Shown: positions 49,303-59,376, counted from the stretch's first letter. The stretch: DNA of 64,000 nt from Acetivibrio thermocellus ATCC 27405 (GCF_000015865.1 NC_009012.1:62001-126000), one strand, 5' to 3'. A program made the numbers and translations. Notes: a model not told the origin generated them from the sequence alone.

Positions 49303-49346
49303 ACAAAAAACCATGCCCTTTGGGCTTTAAAGGACATGGTTTTTTA
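49303..49346. terminator. Terminator of argJ (minus strand), symmetrical
   Basis: AAAAAACCATGCCCTTT and AAAGGACATGGTTTTTT form a long stem with one mismatch. It lies beyond the argJ stop codon at 49423 and is flanked by A's and T's on each side. Confidence 0.8.
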
Positions 49347-49422
49347 ATTGTTGACATGGCAAAAGTGAAAGGAAAAAAGCAGAAGCAAAGGGAAACGATG
49401 TCCCAAATTCTGTGGGAGTATT

Positions 49423-50628
49423 TTAGGATCTGTAACTTCCGTTTATTTTTACATAGTCATATGAAAAATCACAGGTCCAGATTCTGTCGGATGCGGTTCC
49501 CTGGTTAAAGTCAACTTTTATTCTGACTTCATCTTCTTTAAGTATTTCTTTTGCCTTTTCCTCGTCAAAGTTTAATGCGGCGCCGCTTTTGCATACCAAA
49601 AGGTCTCCGATGTATATGTCAACCAGATTGGGGTCAAAATCCGCACCGGAATAACCGACAGCCGTTATGATTCTTCCCCAGTTTGCATCCTCACCGAAAA
49701 TGGCTGTTTTTACAAGGGGGGATTTGGCAATTGCGCTTACTGCTTTGTAAGCATCTTCAGCACTTTTTGCACCTTCGGCGACAACTTCAATAAGCTTGGT
49801 CGCCCCTTCTCCGTCTTTTGCTATCATTTTGGAAAGGTGTGTACAGACGTATTCAAGGGCGGATTTGAAAGTGGAATAGTCAATATCCTCCTTGACAATA
49901 TTTTCATTGTTTGCTTTTCCGTTGGCAAGGATGACAACCATGTCGCAAACACTGGTGTCTCCGTCAACCGATACCCGGTTGAAAGTATGGGATATTACAT
50001 CTTTGAGCGCTTTGTCCAGCAGTTCTCTGGAAATATTTGCATCCGTTGTTATGACTCCTATCATTGTTGCCATATTGGGATGTATCATTCCTGAGCCTTT
50101 TGCCATGGCTCCCATTCTTACTTTTTGCCCCTGAATTTCAAATTCCACGGCAATTTCCTTTAAAACAAGGTCTGTGGTCATAATAGCCTCAGCCGCATCG
50201 TGACCGCCTTCTTCGGAAAGTTTTGAAATTGCCTCCTTTATACCGGAACGCACCTTCGGCATGTCAAGCGGCATTCCGATAACTCCCGTGGAACCGACAA
50301 GGACGTTTTTGGCATCACAATTTAGAAGCTGAGCGGCAAGAGAAGCCATTTCCTCCGCATCTTTGTAGCCCTGTTCTCCGAGACAGGCATTGGCATTACC
50401 GCTGTTTATGACCAATGCCCGGGCATGGCCGCTTTTTATATGCTGCATGGTAAGCTGGAGCGAATGTCCTTTTACAACATTTTTTGTAAATACTCCGGCG
50501 GCAACTGCCAAGTCACTGGAGCAAACAACTGCGATGTCCTTTTTTTGGTTGTTTTTAAGCCCGCAGGCGACTCCTGCGGCTTTAAACCCTTTTGGGGCCG
50601 TAACTCCTCCATCTATTATGTTTATCAT
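49423..50628 (-). CDS. argJ: Bifunctional ornithine acetyltransferase / N-acetylglutamate synthase
   Basis: The 401-residue enzyme transfers the acetyl group between N-acetylornithine and glutamate in the arginine pathway. It matures by self-cleavage before the nucleophilic Thr in KGSGMIHPNMATMIGV, which is present. Other family stretches are VINSGNANACLGEQGYKDAE, LVGSTGVIGMPL, FNRVSVDGDTSVCDMVV and IFGEDANWGRIITAVGYSGA. Its start is the ATG at 50628, with GGAG 8 bases upstream; the GTG three codons earlier is less likely. No other arg gene is adjacent, so argJ is separated from its pathway. Confidence 0.95.
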   Translation of the reverse strand: MINIIDGGVTAPKGFKAAGVACGLKNNQKKDIAVVCSSDLAVAAGVFTKNVVKGHSLQLTMQHIKSGHARALVINSGNANACLGEQGYKDAEEMASLAAQLLNCDAKNVLVGSTGVIGMPLDMPKVRSGIKEAISKLSEEGGHDAAEAIMTTDLVLKEIAVEFEIQGQKVRMGAMAKGSGMIHPNMATMIGVITTDANISRELLDKALKDVISHTFNRVSVDGDTSVCDMVVILANGKANNENIVKEDIDYSTFKSALEYVCTHLSKMIAKDGEGATKLIEVVAEGAKSAEDAYKAVSAIAKSPLVKTAIFGEDANWGRIITAVGYSGADFDPNLVDIYIGDLLVCKSGAALNFDEEKAKEILKEDEVRIKVDFNQGTASDRIWTCDFSYDYVKINGSYRS

Positions 50629-51270
50629 TTCTTTCACTCCGTTTTTTATTAGATTTATATTGAAATTTTTTGTATTTTGTTTGGTATGGTTGGTATTTAT
50701 ATGACAGATTATATAATTTTATTTATTAGTATTCAATAGAATCGTTGTTTTTAGTTTAATATTTTTTTAGTAATTTCACAAACAAAAAAAGGGTATTTAG
50801 ACCTATTTTTATAGAGAGCGAACAGTAGTATAATTAAAATACACCCCCCTAACTTCAACTTCTGTTTTACTGTTCGGATGATGATGAAGCTGTTCCCTTT
50901 AATTCCAGATAAAAATAATTGAAATAAAGCCGGCTAAAGGTTATAATAATGAAGATTCACCACAGTATAATGCATATGTCCGTTGCCTATACTTCCCAAC
51001 TGTTTTATAACGCTGTTAAGCACATATAAAAAAGGGTATTAAAATATTAAGAAACGGTTTTAATATTAAATAGCTTTAAATAGCTTATGTACCGGGAATT
51101 TTGCGGAAATTGTTACGGCTTGTTATACTATTGAGGAAAAAGTATAGATAAAGCATTCTGTTCAGCACAGCATAAAATGCGAACCTTTGCGGCTTGTAAG
51201 TTTGAATGAGGTTTGTCGGCAGATTTAGAGTTTTGCTGAAAGCTTCAAATAATAGTAAGGGGATGGTCAA
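50629..51270 (+). other. 642-base intergenic region between argJ and lon (divergent)
   Basis: No gene is seen. It is AT-rich and should contain the promoters of both genes. A 9-bp inverted repeat, CGAACAGTA (50819-50827) and TACTGTTCG (50868-50876), encloses a TATAAT-like box and a run of six C's. A lon promoter candidate is at 51120-51148. No CIRCE, CtsR or ArgR site was recognised. Confidence 0.5.
51120..51148 (+). promoter_or_regulatory. Possible promoter of lon
   Basis: TTGTTA (51120-51125), a 17-base spacer and TATAGA (51143-51148) lie about 120 bases upstream of lon. Confidence 0.45.
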
Positions 51271-53718
51271 ATGTCCGAAGCAAAGAAAGTTATAAAAAAA
51301 CAGGTCTTACCGTTGCTGCCTCTCAGAGGGTTGACAGTGTTTCCCTATATGATTTTGCATTTTGACGTTGGAAGAATAAAGTCGATTAAAGCTTTGGAAG
51401 AAGCGATGATAAACAACCAGTTGATTTTCCTGGTTGCCCAAAAGGATGCAAAGAATGATTCACCCGGACCGGAAGATATTTATACCATTGGTACAATATC
51501 AAAAGTAAAACAGCTGTTAAAGCTTCCGGGAGACACGATAAGGGTTTTGGTGGAAGGAATAAGCCGGGCTGAAATATGTGAGTTTACCCAGACAGAGCCC
51601 TTTTTCATGGCTGAGGTTGAAGAAAAAATATATGTTGAAGAAGACAAAAACAGCAAGACGGAAATAGAAGCCCTAAAGAGGAGGGTCCTGTCCACCTTTG
51701 AGGAGTATTCAAAGCTCAATAACAAAGTTTCTCCCGAAACCGTTCTGTCCATCATGAACATTGATGACCCTGACCAGTTGGCTGACATTATAACTGCCAA
51801 CTTAATGCTGAAGGTGGAGCAAAAGCAGGAAATATTAAATGAGTTTAAAACCAAAATCAGGCTTCAGAAGCTTTTGGAAACTCTTGTCAGAGAAATTGAA
51901 ATAATGCAGATTGAAAGAGAGATTAATATAAAGGTCAGAAAACAAATTGACAAGACTCAGAAAGAATACTATTTGAGGGAACAGCTAAAGGCCATACAGA
52001 GCGAATTGGGAGACAAGGACGGCGTGGTCGGCGAGGTAGAAGAGTACAAGAGAAAGCTTGCAGAAGGCAATTTTGGCGAGGAAGTTGAGAAAAAGGTGTT
52101 AAAGGAGCTGGATCGTCTCCTTAAGATGCCTCCGGGTTCTGCGGAAGGTTCAGTTATAAGGACGTACCTTGACTGGATATTTGATTTGCCGTGGAACAAG
52201 AAAACGGAAGAGATTATAGATTTGGACCGCGCTCAGCAGATTCTTGACGAGGACCACTATGGCCTGGAAAAGGTTAAGGAAAGAATAATTGAGTATCTTG
52301 CCATAAGAAAGCTTAAAAAAGATCTCAAAGGTCCGATTTTGTGCCTGGCCGGACCGCCGGGAGTAGGAAAAACCTCAATCGCAAAGTCTATTGCCCGCGC
52401 ACTCAACAGAAACTATGTACGAATGTCTTTGGGCGGAGTTCGGGATGAAGCTGAAATAAGAGGTCACCGCAGAACTTATGTGGGAGCCATGCCCGGAAGA
52501 ATTATTTCCGCTTTGAAACAGGCGGGTTCCAAAAATCCTCTTATTCTGCTTGATGAGATTGACAAAATGAGCAGTGATTTCAGAGGAGACCCTGCGGCGG
52601 CAATGCTTGAGGTATTGGACAGCGAGCAGAATTATGCTTTCAGGGACCATTATCTGGAACTTCCCTTTGATTTGTCCGATGTGTTGTTTATAACTACGGC
52701 AAACAACCTTGACACGGTTCCGAGGCCTCTTTTGGACAGAATGGAAGTAATATCTTTGTCCAGCTATACTGAAGAGGAAAAGGTCCAGATAGCAATGAAA
52801 TATCTTTTCCCGAAACAGATTGAGGCTCACGGCTTTAAGAAAAGCAATCTGAAAATAGACGAACCGGCTGTGAGAGAAATAATAAACTGCTATACAAGGG
52901 AAGCCGGAGTGAGGGAGCTTGAAAGACAGATAGCCGGCGTTTGCAGAAAAGTTGCCAGAAAGCTGGTATCCTCAAATCAGAAGACGGTCAAAATTACTGC
53001 AGCCTCTATAGAAAAGTATTTGGGAACGAAAAAATACAGATATGACATGGCAAATGAAAAGGATGAAGTGGGTGTTGCCACAGGTCTTGCATGGACGCCT
53101 GTGGGCGGAGATACGTTGTCCATTGAGGTAACACTTATGGAAGGAAAGGGCAGCCTCGAGCTTACAGGACAGCTGGGAGACGTCATGAAAGAATCTGCCC
53201 GGGCTGCAATGAGTTATATTCGTTCAAGAGCGGAATATTACGGAATAGACAAGGATTTTTACAACAAGTATGATATTCACATACATGTACCGGAGGGAGC
53301 CATTCCAAAGGACGGTCCTTCAGCCGGTATAACCCTTGCAACCGCAATGGTGTCTGCATTAACCGGAAAGCCGGTAAGAAAAAATGTGGCTATGACCGGG
53401 GAGATAACCTTAAGAGGCAGGGTTCTTCCGATAGGCGGAGTCAAGGAAAAAGTGCTTGCCGCCCATAGAGCCGGAATAGATACAATTATAATTCCTGTGG
53501 AAAACAAGAAAGACCTTGAAGAGATACCTGAAAATGTAAGAAAGACAATAAAATTTGTTCTGGCAGACAATATGGAAACGGTGCTCAATACTGCATTGGT
53601 GAAAACCAAACCGAAGGGCAGGCAAAAGAGCGTTTCCGGTGAAGAAAAAACTGTTGTGCCGGAAGTTCCTCCGCAGTTGGAAGAATTGGATCACGGAACC
53701 GCAACAATTGAACAGTAA
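51271..53718 (+). CDS. lon: ATP-dependent Lon protease (LonA)
   Basis: The 815-residue protease degrades damaged and regulatory proteins in the cytoplasm. Domains are the N-terminal substrate domain (about 10-210), a long coiled coil (about 215-270), the AAA+ module with Walker A GPPGVGKT (361-368) and Walker [10 protein letters not shown], and the proteolytic domain with the Ser684/Lys727 dyad ([16 protein letters not shown]). The 43-residue distance between Ser and Lys equals that in E. coli Lon. The ATG follows AAGGGGATGG. The C-terminal tail (about 785-815) is extended and acidic. Confidence 0.97.
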   Translation: MSEAKKVIKKQVLPLLPLRGLTVFPYMILHFDVGRIKSIKALEEAMINNQLIFLVAQKDAKNDSPGPEDIYTIGTISKVKQLLKLPGDTIRVLVEGISRAEICEFTQTEPFFMAEVEEKIYVEEDKNSKTEIEALKRRVLSTFEEYSKLNNKVSPETVLSIMNIDDPDQLADIITANLMLKVEQKQEILNEFKTKIRLQKLLETLVREIEIMQIEREINIKVRKQIDKTQKEYYLREQLKAIQSELGDKDGVVGEVEEYKRKLAEGNFGEEVEKKVLKELDRLLKMPPGSAEGSVIRTYLDWIFDLPWNKKTEEIIDLDRAQQILDEDHYGLEKVKERIIEYLAIRKLKKDLKGPILCLAGPPGVGKTSIAKSIARALNRNYVRMSLGGVRDEAEIRGHRRTYVGAMPGRIISALKQAGSKNPLILLDEIDKMSSDFRGDPAAAMLEVLDSEQNYAFRDHYLELPFDLSDVLFITTANNLDTVPRPLLDRMEVISLSSYTEEEKVQIAMKYLFPKQIEAHGFKKSNLKIDEPAVREIINCYTREAGVRELERQIAGVCRKVARKLVSSNQKTVKITAASIEKYLGTKKYRYDMANEKDEVGVATGLAWTPVGGDTLSIEVTLMEGKGSLELTGQLGDVMKESARAAMSYIRSRAEYYGIDKDFYNKYDIHIHVPEGAIPKDGPSAGITLATAMVSALTGKPVRKNVAMTGEITLRGRVLPIGGVKEKVLAAHRAGIDTIIIPVENKKDLEEIPENVRKTIKFVLADNMETVLNTALVKTKPKGRQKSVSGEEKTVVPEVPPQLEELDHGTATIEQ

Positions 53719-53841
53719 TACAGGATGTCAATATATAAAGAATGTTGATATTTATAATAAACAATTCAAATATAAATGCAAGTTATATAATTGCTGTCAG
53801 ATAAATATGTAAATCATACAAAACCAATGTAAAATATACAA

Positions 53842-53880
53842 GAACAGCTGTTTTACAAAACGTAAGACGGCTGTTTTTTT
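53842..53880 (+). terminator. Terminator after lon
   Basis: ACAGCTGTTTTAC and GTAAGACGGCTGT form a 13-bp stem with two G-T-type pairs around AAAAC, followed by TTTTTTT. The rest of the 312-base gap up to 54030 shows no gene. Confidence 0.85.
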
Positions 53881-54030
53881 ATGTGAATTCATTAATGTAA
53901 ACAAAATGTAAAGGATAGTTTTCATATTGAATTTGTATAATTAAACAATTGCAGATTTAAGTATCTAATGGTAGAATTAGAACTATAGTAAAAAAATTGA
54001 AACAGCGGGTTACCATAATGAGGGCATGGA

Positions 54031-55710
54031 ATGAGAAGTATTATACGCGCCTTTTTAAAGTATAAGGAATATGTATTGCTTGCAATAATAGCTGTTGCTG
54101 CCGGTTTAGTATTTGGAATTGCATATTTTTTGAAGGAACAATTCAGTGCCGTAATGACTGTTGAGAGTTTTTTGGCATGGCACAATATACTTGAATTTAC
54201 AAGTGTACTGATCTCCTTTACTGTTTTTGCGGTCTCTTATTATACTTACGAACAAACCGGAAATTTGCGATCCGTTTTTTTGGGCAGTGTTTTTCTTGCA
54301 GTAGGTATGGTGGATGCTTTTCATACACTGTCATATAAGGGCATGCCCGCATTTCTGATTGAAAACAACAGTTCCAACAGAGCTACAATCTTCTGGATTA
54401 TTGCAAGATTGTTTACAGCTCTTGGCTTTTTCATATCAAGTTTGATACCGGCTAGTGTCAAGATTCGGACAAAGCGGATAATATTTGTAGCCGTTCCCCT
54501 GATTACAAGCATTTCCGCTTTGTATCTGGCCACTTATCATCCTGAACTGTTTCCGCCGATGCATATTGAGGGAAAAGGTCTTACTTTTTTTAAAATCTAT
54601 TCCGAACACCTGATTATTATATTGTTTGCCCTGTCTGTTTTAATGTTTATCCGTGAGTATAACAAAACAAAAAACAAAATGGTACTTCTTCTTTGTGTTT
54701 CTCTTGAGATAACTATTTTCAGTGAAGCTGCGTTTGTCCTGTATTTCAGTGTTTATGACATATATAATTATCTTGGTCACGTGTACAAATTTATAGCATT
54801 CTTCATTATTTTCAGGGCTATTTTTATTAACGATATACAAGAGCCGTATCGAAAGCTTTCAAAGGCAAAAGAAAAACTGAGGAACCATGCCGAAAACCTG
54901 GACATGATGATCAGGGAAAGAACAAGAGAGCTTGAAAATCTCAATCAGAAACTCATGCAAGATTTGAAATATGCCCGGGACATACAAAAATCGGTTTTTA
55001 AGCTGCGCAATCAGGATTGGGAAAAAGTGCGGTTTGAAGTGAAAAACTATTCTTCTGAAATGGTAAGCGGTGATTTTTGCAATGTTTTTAAAATTGACAA
55101 CGACAATATAGGGTTTTATATCGGAGATGTGTCCGGCCACGGTGTTCCGGCGGCAATGCTTACGATATTTTTGAATCAGACAGTGAAGACTTTGCTGGAG
55201 ATGGAAACAAACGAACTTAACAAAATCAGTCCGGCAATGGTTTTGGAAAACATATACCGTTCTTTCAACTCAACAAACTTCGACGAAAATGTATATATTG
55301 TCATGATTTATGCGGTATACAACAGGCACACACAGGTTCTTACTTATTCCTCGGCAGGTCTTAATGTTTCGCCGATTCTTATAAAACCTTCAGGAGAAAT
55401 TTTGGAAATAGAAATAAAAGGCTTTCCCATATGCAAATTTATTGAGTTTTATGACGGAGAATATCAAAATCATGCGTTAAAGCTTAATAAAGATGAGAAA
55501 ATTTTGTTTTACACCGACGGGCTTATTGAAGCACAGAATACGGACAGGAACTTTTTTGGAGACATGAGACTGAAAGAAATTTTACAGGAAAATTATAATA
55601 AATCCGCTTCCGAACTGTCAAAGCTGATTTCCGACGGTATTTTTGGATTTACCGGGAAAAAAGAAATTAAAGATGATATAACGTTCCTTATCATGGAAGT
55701 AGTAGAATGA
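54031..55710 (+). CDS. MASE3-SpoIIE-type serine phosphatase
   Basis: The 559-residue membrane protein starts with a MASE3 sensor domain of seven hydrophobic segments (about 10-270), seen in SFTVFAVSYYTYEQTGNLRS, DAFHTLSYKGMPAF and AAFVLYFSVYDIYNYLGHVY. A coiled-coil linker (about 275-320) leads to a PP2C-like SpoIIE/RsbU domain (about 335-558) with SSEMVSGDFCNVFKID, FYIGDVSGHGVPAAMLT, LFYTDGLIEA and IKDDITFLIMEV, which carry the metal-binding Asp residues. It should dephosphorylate an anti-anti-sigma-type Ser-phosphoprotein in response to a membrane signal. No such partner genes are adjacent, so the target is unknown. Confidence 0.9.
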   Translation: MRSIIRAFLKYKEYVLLAIIAVAAGLVFGIAYFLKEQFSAVMTVESFLAWHNILEFTSVLISFTVFAVSYYTYEQTGNLRSVFLGSVFLAVGMVDAFHTLSYKGMPAFLIENNSSNRATIFWIIARLFTALGFFISSLIPASVKIRTKRIIFVAVPLITSISALYLATYHPELFPPMHIEGKGLTFFKIYSEHLIIILFALSVLMFIREYNKTKNKMVLLLCVSLEITIFSEAAFVLYFSVYDIYNYLGHVYKFIAFFIIFRAIFINDIQEPYRKLSKAKEKLRNHAENLDMMIRERTRELENLNQKLMQDLKYARDIQKSVFKLRNQDWEKVRFEVKNYSSEMVSGDFCNVFKIDNDNIGFYIGDVSGHGVPAAMLTIFLNQTVKTLLEMETNELNKISPAMVLENIYRSFNSTNFDENVYIVMIYAVYNRHTQVLTYSSAGLNVSPILIKPSGEILEIEIKGFPICKFIEFYDGEYQNHALKLNKDEKILFYTDGLIEAQNTDRNFFGDMRLKEILQENYNKSASELSKLISDGIFGFTGKKEIKDDITFLIMEVVE

Positions 55711-55725
55711 TAAAGAATGTTAATC

Positions 55726-56271
55726 CTAATACTTCTGGTTTATGTAGCTGTCCACCAGGGAATTTCTTACTTCGTTTATGAAGACATTTTCTTTCATAAG
55801 CATGTTTAAAATAGCTTCACTTTTTGAGTGAAGAATAATGTTGTCATAGTCCAAAAGCACAATTTCAAACAACTTTTTTCTGAGATTTTTTGACTTTACC
55901 TTTACAAAATATGCTTCTATTCCTTTAAAGTCCAAAAGTCTAAGAAGTTTTGCCGTAACTTCGTCCTTTTTTGAATAGTAATAATTAGACTGTTCAAGAA
56001 AATCACTTCTCGCCTCATGATTGCGACTTAGGTCATGAGCCTTTTTTTGGTAATATTTTGCCAGAACATTGTAGTATTGATAATTGTATATTGCTTTTTT
56101 TACATTGTCAATTTTTTGAAATGGTTTTATATCGAGGGAATTTATGCACCTGTAGTTTGCTTCGATAAATTCCTCTTTTGTCAGGTCCCCTTTGGCATAC
56201 TGCTCGATAAGGCTTTCTCTGTTTTTCAGAAATTGCTCAAATTTATTCGGTACAATCTTCTTTGACGGCAT
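55726..56271 (-). CDS. Uncharacterised helical protein (DUF6648-like)
   Basis: The 181-residue protein is soluble, Lys/Asn/Tyr-rich and largely helical, with KFEQFLKNRESLIEQYAKGD, LTKEEFIEANYRCINSLDIK and NYQYYNVLAKYYQKKAHDLS. It resembles small clostridial proteins grouped as DUF6648, from memory; I would not name a function. It converges with the phosphatase gene, with 15 bases between stops. A TATAAT lies just before the start, suggesting a short leader. A Shine-Dalgarno is weak (AAGG directly before ATG). Confidence 0.6.
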   Translation of the reverse strand: MPSKKIVPNKFEQFLKNRESLIEQYAKGDLTKEEFIEANYRCINSLDIKPFQKIDNVKKAIYNYQYYNVLAKYYQKKAHDLSRNHEARSDFLEQSNYYYSKKDEVTAKLLRLLDFKGIEAYFVKVKSKNLRKKLFEIVLLDYDNIILHSKSEAILNMLMKENVFINEVRNSLVDSYINQKY

Positions 56272-56339
56272 CCTTATCCAACCTGTCCATATTATAATGT
56301 GTTAAATTTATTGTTGTTTATATATTAAAATATAAAAGA

Positions 56340-56550
56340 TAAAAAGTAAAGGACTACTGTTTTTAAGTGGAGCTTATCTTCCTGTGAGCTTGACAGGAAA
56401 CTTGGGAAAAATTGCATCGGCAAAAGTTGCAGGCTGTTTTAAACAGAGTATCCGTTCCAAAGTTTCAGGTTTGAAGGTCCGGAAGCATTAATTTGAATCT
56501 GCGAAAGAGAAGCATACCGATTTGCAACGAAAACGAAGAGTTAATGAAAC
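56340..56550 (+). other. Unassigned 210-base block, less AT-rich than surrounding intergenic DNA
   Basis: No open frame of usable length or known RNA is recognised. Small hairpins occur: TTCCTGT with ACAGGAA, and CTGTTT with AAACAG. The composition change relative to the flanks suggests a transcribed RNA or a gene remnant. The mecA terminator follows at 56551-56616. Confidence 0.3.
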
Positions 56551-56616
56551 CCAAAAAGACGTTATAGATAATCTCCGGTAATTTTGCAAAAAATACGGAA
56601 TCAGGAGATTATCTAT
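56551..56616 (-). terminator. Terminator of mecA (minus strand), overlapping the stop codon
   Basis: ATAGATAATCTCC (56564-56576) and GGAGATTATCTAT (56604-56616) form a perfect 13-bp stem with a 27-base loop. On the minus strand it is followed by AACGTCTTTTT. The 3' arm on the plus strand contains the stop codon of mecA. Confidence 0.7.
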
Positions 56617-57241
56617 GAAAATAGTCGTTTATTGTTTCCACCGCATTATACTCAATTATTTTTTCTCCGTGTTCATTCAGGTAGCCTTCGTAAAAGCTGA
56701 CGTTGCTGACCTTGGTTCCGAACTCGCTTAAAATAGGCTCAAACGACCTTAAATTTGCCACTGACCATGAATTTTTGGTAAGAACCAGGTAATAAACTCC
56801 TTTAAGTCTGTACAGAGTGCTTTCGCCTGAGTAAATGTCCCTGAGCTTCTGGCATACAGAGCACAAGTCTTCAAAATTATTGAAGAAATATATGACTATA
56901 GAAGAGGAGACCCTGGAATTTCTCTTTCTTACCCGAAGATCGGACTTTCTGAATCTGTTTTTTATATATTTGTGAATAGATTCGAATTCACCGTCTTCAT
57001 CCAGTTTTGTAATTATAATAACAAAACCTTCTTCAGGATCAGGGATAGCCTCAACACATATCTGGGAATCGGAAGCATCAAAACCGAACTGGATTTCCGC
57101 CTGTTCCATCATGTCCCAGAACAATTCCTGTGCCGCCGGAGTATTGTAATTTAGTGTGTCAAGGTCTATGTTTCTTTCCAGCAAGTCGTCAATGGAAATT
57201 GTGACTTTGATTTTATTTTCGTTTATTTTTTCAATTTTCAT
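56609..57241 (-). CDS. mecA: MecA adaptor protein
   Basis: The 210-residue protein starts with MKIEKINENKIKVTISIDDL and continues with RNIDLDTLNYNTPAAQELFW, which is typical of the MecA N-terminal substrate-binding domain. A variable charged middle (about 85-120) precedes the C-terminal domain (about 125-205; IVIYFFNNFEDLCSVCQKLR) that binds ClpC. MecA delivers proteins such as ComK to ClpCP and so controls competence and related differentiation. The ATG at 57241 is preferred over a GTG three codons upstream because the family begins at MKIE. clpC is not nearby. Confidence 0.9.
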   Translation of the reverse strand: MKIEKINENKIKVTISIDDLLERNIDLDTLNYNTPAAQELFWDMMEQAEIQFGFDASDSQICVEAIPDPEEGFVIIITKLDEDGEFESIHKYIKNRFRKSDLRVRKRNSRVSSSIVIYFFNNFEDLCSVCQKLRDIYSGESTLYRLKGVYYLVLTKNSWSVANLRSFEPILSEFGTKVSNVSFYEGYLNEHGEKIIEYNAVETINDYFHR

Positions 57242-57621
57242 AAGTATCACCAGATTTCTTTGTAAAAATTATATGCCTATATATATATTATACTTCTAAT
57301 AAATGAAAAAGAGAAGTATAAAAAAATTAACAACATATAAAAACTTTAATTAGAAATCTATATCAATTTTACTGATTAAAAAAGGTATTAACAGAAAATA
57401 TTATATGTCCGTAGATAAAAATACAAAGCGAAAAAATCCTTCTTGAGGATGAAAAAATAAGCTGTTTTGCAAACGTTATTTGTTCAAATAATAAATATGA
57501 TTAATAATAAATATCATTTTACTTGTACTTTAGTATATCCTGTGTAAAAAAATAAGTATTATCCTATGCCCAAAAATAGTTTATGGGCAAAGTTCAAGAA
57601 TTTAACCGGGGAGATGAAAAT
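57242..57621. other. 380-base AT-rich intergenic region between divergent mecA and the next gene
   Basis: No gene is seen. It should hold both promoters; a TATAAT on the minus strand near 57287-57292 could serve mecA. A small hairpin ATCCTTCTTGAGGAT at 57436-57450 is the only other structure. Confidence 0.4.
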
Positions 57622-58506
57622 ATGGGAAACTTTATAGACAGAACAGAAGAAAAGGAAGCTGGCAGTACACTGCCGGAAATTGTATATAATCAGGAAAAGG
57701 ACTTTTACAGAGCTATTGGCGGCGAATTGAGAATGAAAGCAGAAGGTTTGTTCAAAAAAGCAAAGGAAAAGGGAATATCGATTGAAGATGTTTCCATTAA
57801 CATTTTAAAAGAAAATCGTGCCGAATTTCCCGGCCTTGGAGAAGTGGAGCTTCCGACATTTATTGTTAAGATTCGGGGGAGGGATATGTCAACCGGGCAA
57901 ATTATTGTTGACGGAAAACAGATTGATTATTACAACAGATACCAAAAATATATTGCAAAAAAAATAGAGGAAAAGAATATGGTTGGAAACGATGAAGCAA
58001 AGGACAGCCAAAAAAACAGGGTAAAAGAAAATCCGGAATTTTACCTTACCGACTGGGAGAAATTCCAAATTGGAAAGGATATCATTGAGGACAAGGAATT
58101 TGGGCTGGAAAAGACCATAACCGGCGCATGTGACAGAATAATAAGAAAACTTATGGGGGAAAATGACTGGCTGTCTCCACAGGAAGCAAGACTTTTGGAT
58201 GAGGAGTTTAATTCTGTCCAGAGCAGCATGCAAAAAAGTCAGGAGAAAAAACAGAAGGAGTTGATCCGGAAAAAGAAAGCAACCCCAAGACAAATTAATT
58301 ATTTTAAACAGAGAATAAAGAATATGGGTATGAATCCTGACGATCCGAAGATGCTTTCAAAAATTTTTGACCGGGTGGGGATTGAGCCGGCTGATATCAG
58401 TGAATTAAGTATAGCCGACATGAGCAAAATTATAGAGAGTTTGAATGACATCGCGCCTAAAATCAGGGAAGGAAACGAGAATATGTCTGAAATCAGGGAA
58501 CAGTAA
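57622..58506 (+). CDS. Uncharacterised soluble protein with an ATPRQIxxFKxxI-type C-terminal domain
   Basis: The 294-residue protein is charged and mostly helical, with no signal peptide. The first 130 residues are mixed alpha/beta (DVSINILKENRAEFPGLGEV and FIVKIRGRDMSTGQIIVDGK). The C-terminal part, ATPRQINYFKQRIKNMGMNP, resembles a short module found at the end of some recombination or mobile-element proteins, but this is weak. The frame is open from an ATG at 57583 with no Shine-Dalgarno; the ATG at 57622 follows GGGGAGA by 8 bases and is chosen. No function can be assigned. Confidence 0.65.
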   Translation: MGNFIDRTEEKEAGSTLPEIVYNQEKDFYRAIGGELRMKAEGLFKKAKEKGISIEDVSINILKENRAEFPGLGEVELPTFIVKIRGRDMSTGQIIVDGKQIDYYNRYQKYIAKKIEEKNMVGNDEAKDSQKNRVKENPEFYLTDWEKFQIGKDIIEDKEFGLEKTITGACDRIIRKLMGENDWLSPQEARLLDEEFNSVQSSMQKSQEKKQKELIRKKKATPRQINYFKQRIKNMGMNPDDPKMLSKIFDRVGIEPADISELSIADMSKIIESLNDIAPKIREGNENMSEIREQ

Positions 58507-58773
58507 AAATTACTATTTAAAATCTGTATTCAAGTATAGTATAATTAGCAAAAACAAAATATATAAAAAAGTATATAAGAATTAATGGATTTGTAATAAG
58601 AAATTAATCAAAAAAATTCATATTTTGTTGAAATAGGACAGTATGTATGATTATAATATTTATATGCTTAAGTTTATATTTTGAGTCAAATTGGGATGTT
58701 CTGCTTAATATCAAATTTTATTTTATTTTTATTAAAACAGATTTAAAAAAGTTTTGTTTGTTATGGGGTGGAT

Positions 58774-59376
58774 ATGGTAAAAATTGTTTTGGCGTCCGGA
58801 TCACCTAGAAGATCCGAGCTTTTAAAACAGATAGGTCTTGACTTTGAAATTGTTCTGTCGGACATAGATGAAAGCAATGAAGAAAATCTTAAAGCCAACG
58901 AACTGGTACAGCATCTTGCGTATAAAAAGGCTTATGATGTTGCCAAAAAAGTGGCAAACAGAGAGAACGGAAAGGAAAGATACCTGGTTGTTGGGGCGGA
59001 CACCGTGGTTGTCAAAGACAGAATAATGGGAAAGCCCAAAGACAGGGATGATGCCGTAAGGATGCTAAAGCATCTTAGCGGAAGCTGGCATGAAGTAATG
59101 ACGGGTATAGCATTGATTGACACGAAAGATTTCAGAAGCGTCACAAGTGTGGAAATTACAAAAGTTAAGATGAAGGAACTTACGGACGATACAATTTTGG
59201 CATATGTGGACACAAAAGAACCCATGGACAAGGCCGGGGCTTATGGTATCCAGGAAAAAGGGGCCATACTGGTCGAGCGAATTGAGGGATGTTATTTCAA
59301 CGTGGTGGGATTGCCGCTTGGAAGGCTTTCCGATTTGCTTAAAGATTTTGGAGTTTCTGTACTTAAAAAAATTTAG
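58774..59376 (+). CDS. maf: Maf-type nucleotide pyrophosphatase
   Basis: The 200-residue enzyme hydrolyses non-canonical or pyrimidine nucleoside triphosphates and has been linked to septum inhibition. Motifs are [17 protein letters not shown] (about 6-22), [30 protein letters not shown] and [20 protein letters not shown]. Starts at 58768 (GTG) or 58774 (ATG) are possible; the ATG matches the family length better. It is upstream of mreB with 77 bases between, a conserved arrangement in Firmicutes, where maf, radC and mreBCD are neighbours; radC is missing here. Confidence 0.92.
   Translation: MVKIVLASGSPRRSELLKQIGLDFEIVLSDIDESNEENLKANELVQHLAYKKAYDVAKKVANRENGKERYLVVGADTVVVKDRIMGKPKDRDDAVRMLKHLSGSWHEVMTGIALIDTKDFRSVTSVEITKVKMKELTDDTILAYVDTKEPMDKAGAYGIQEKGAILVERIEGCYFNVVGLPLGRLSDLLKDFGVSVLKKI

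Noticed and set aside
49272-49508. Plus-strand frame between cheW and argJ
   Set aside because: It spans the symmetrical terminator and the end of argJ in the antisense direction, with no start signal.
51085-51270. Minus-strand frame upstream of lon
   Set aside because: It ends exactly at the lon start, has no ribosome site and covers the lon promoter.
56470-56490. Possible SRP RNA suggested by GGTCCGGAAG
   Set aside because: The conserved internal loop partner and flanking stem are missing; only a 10-base resemblance remains.
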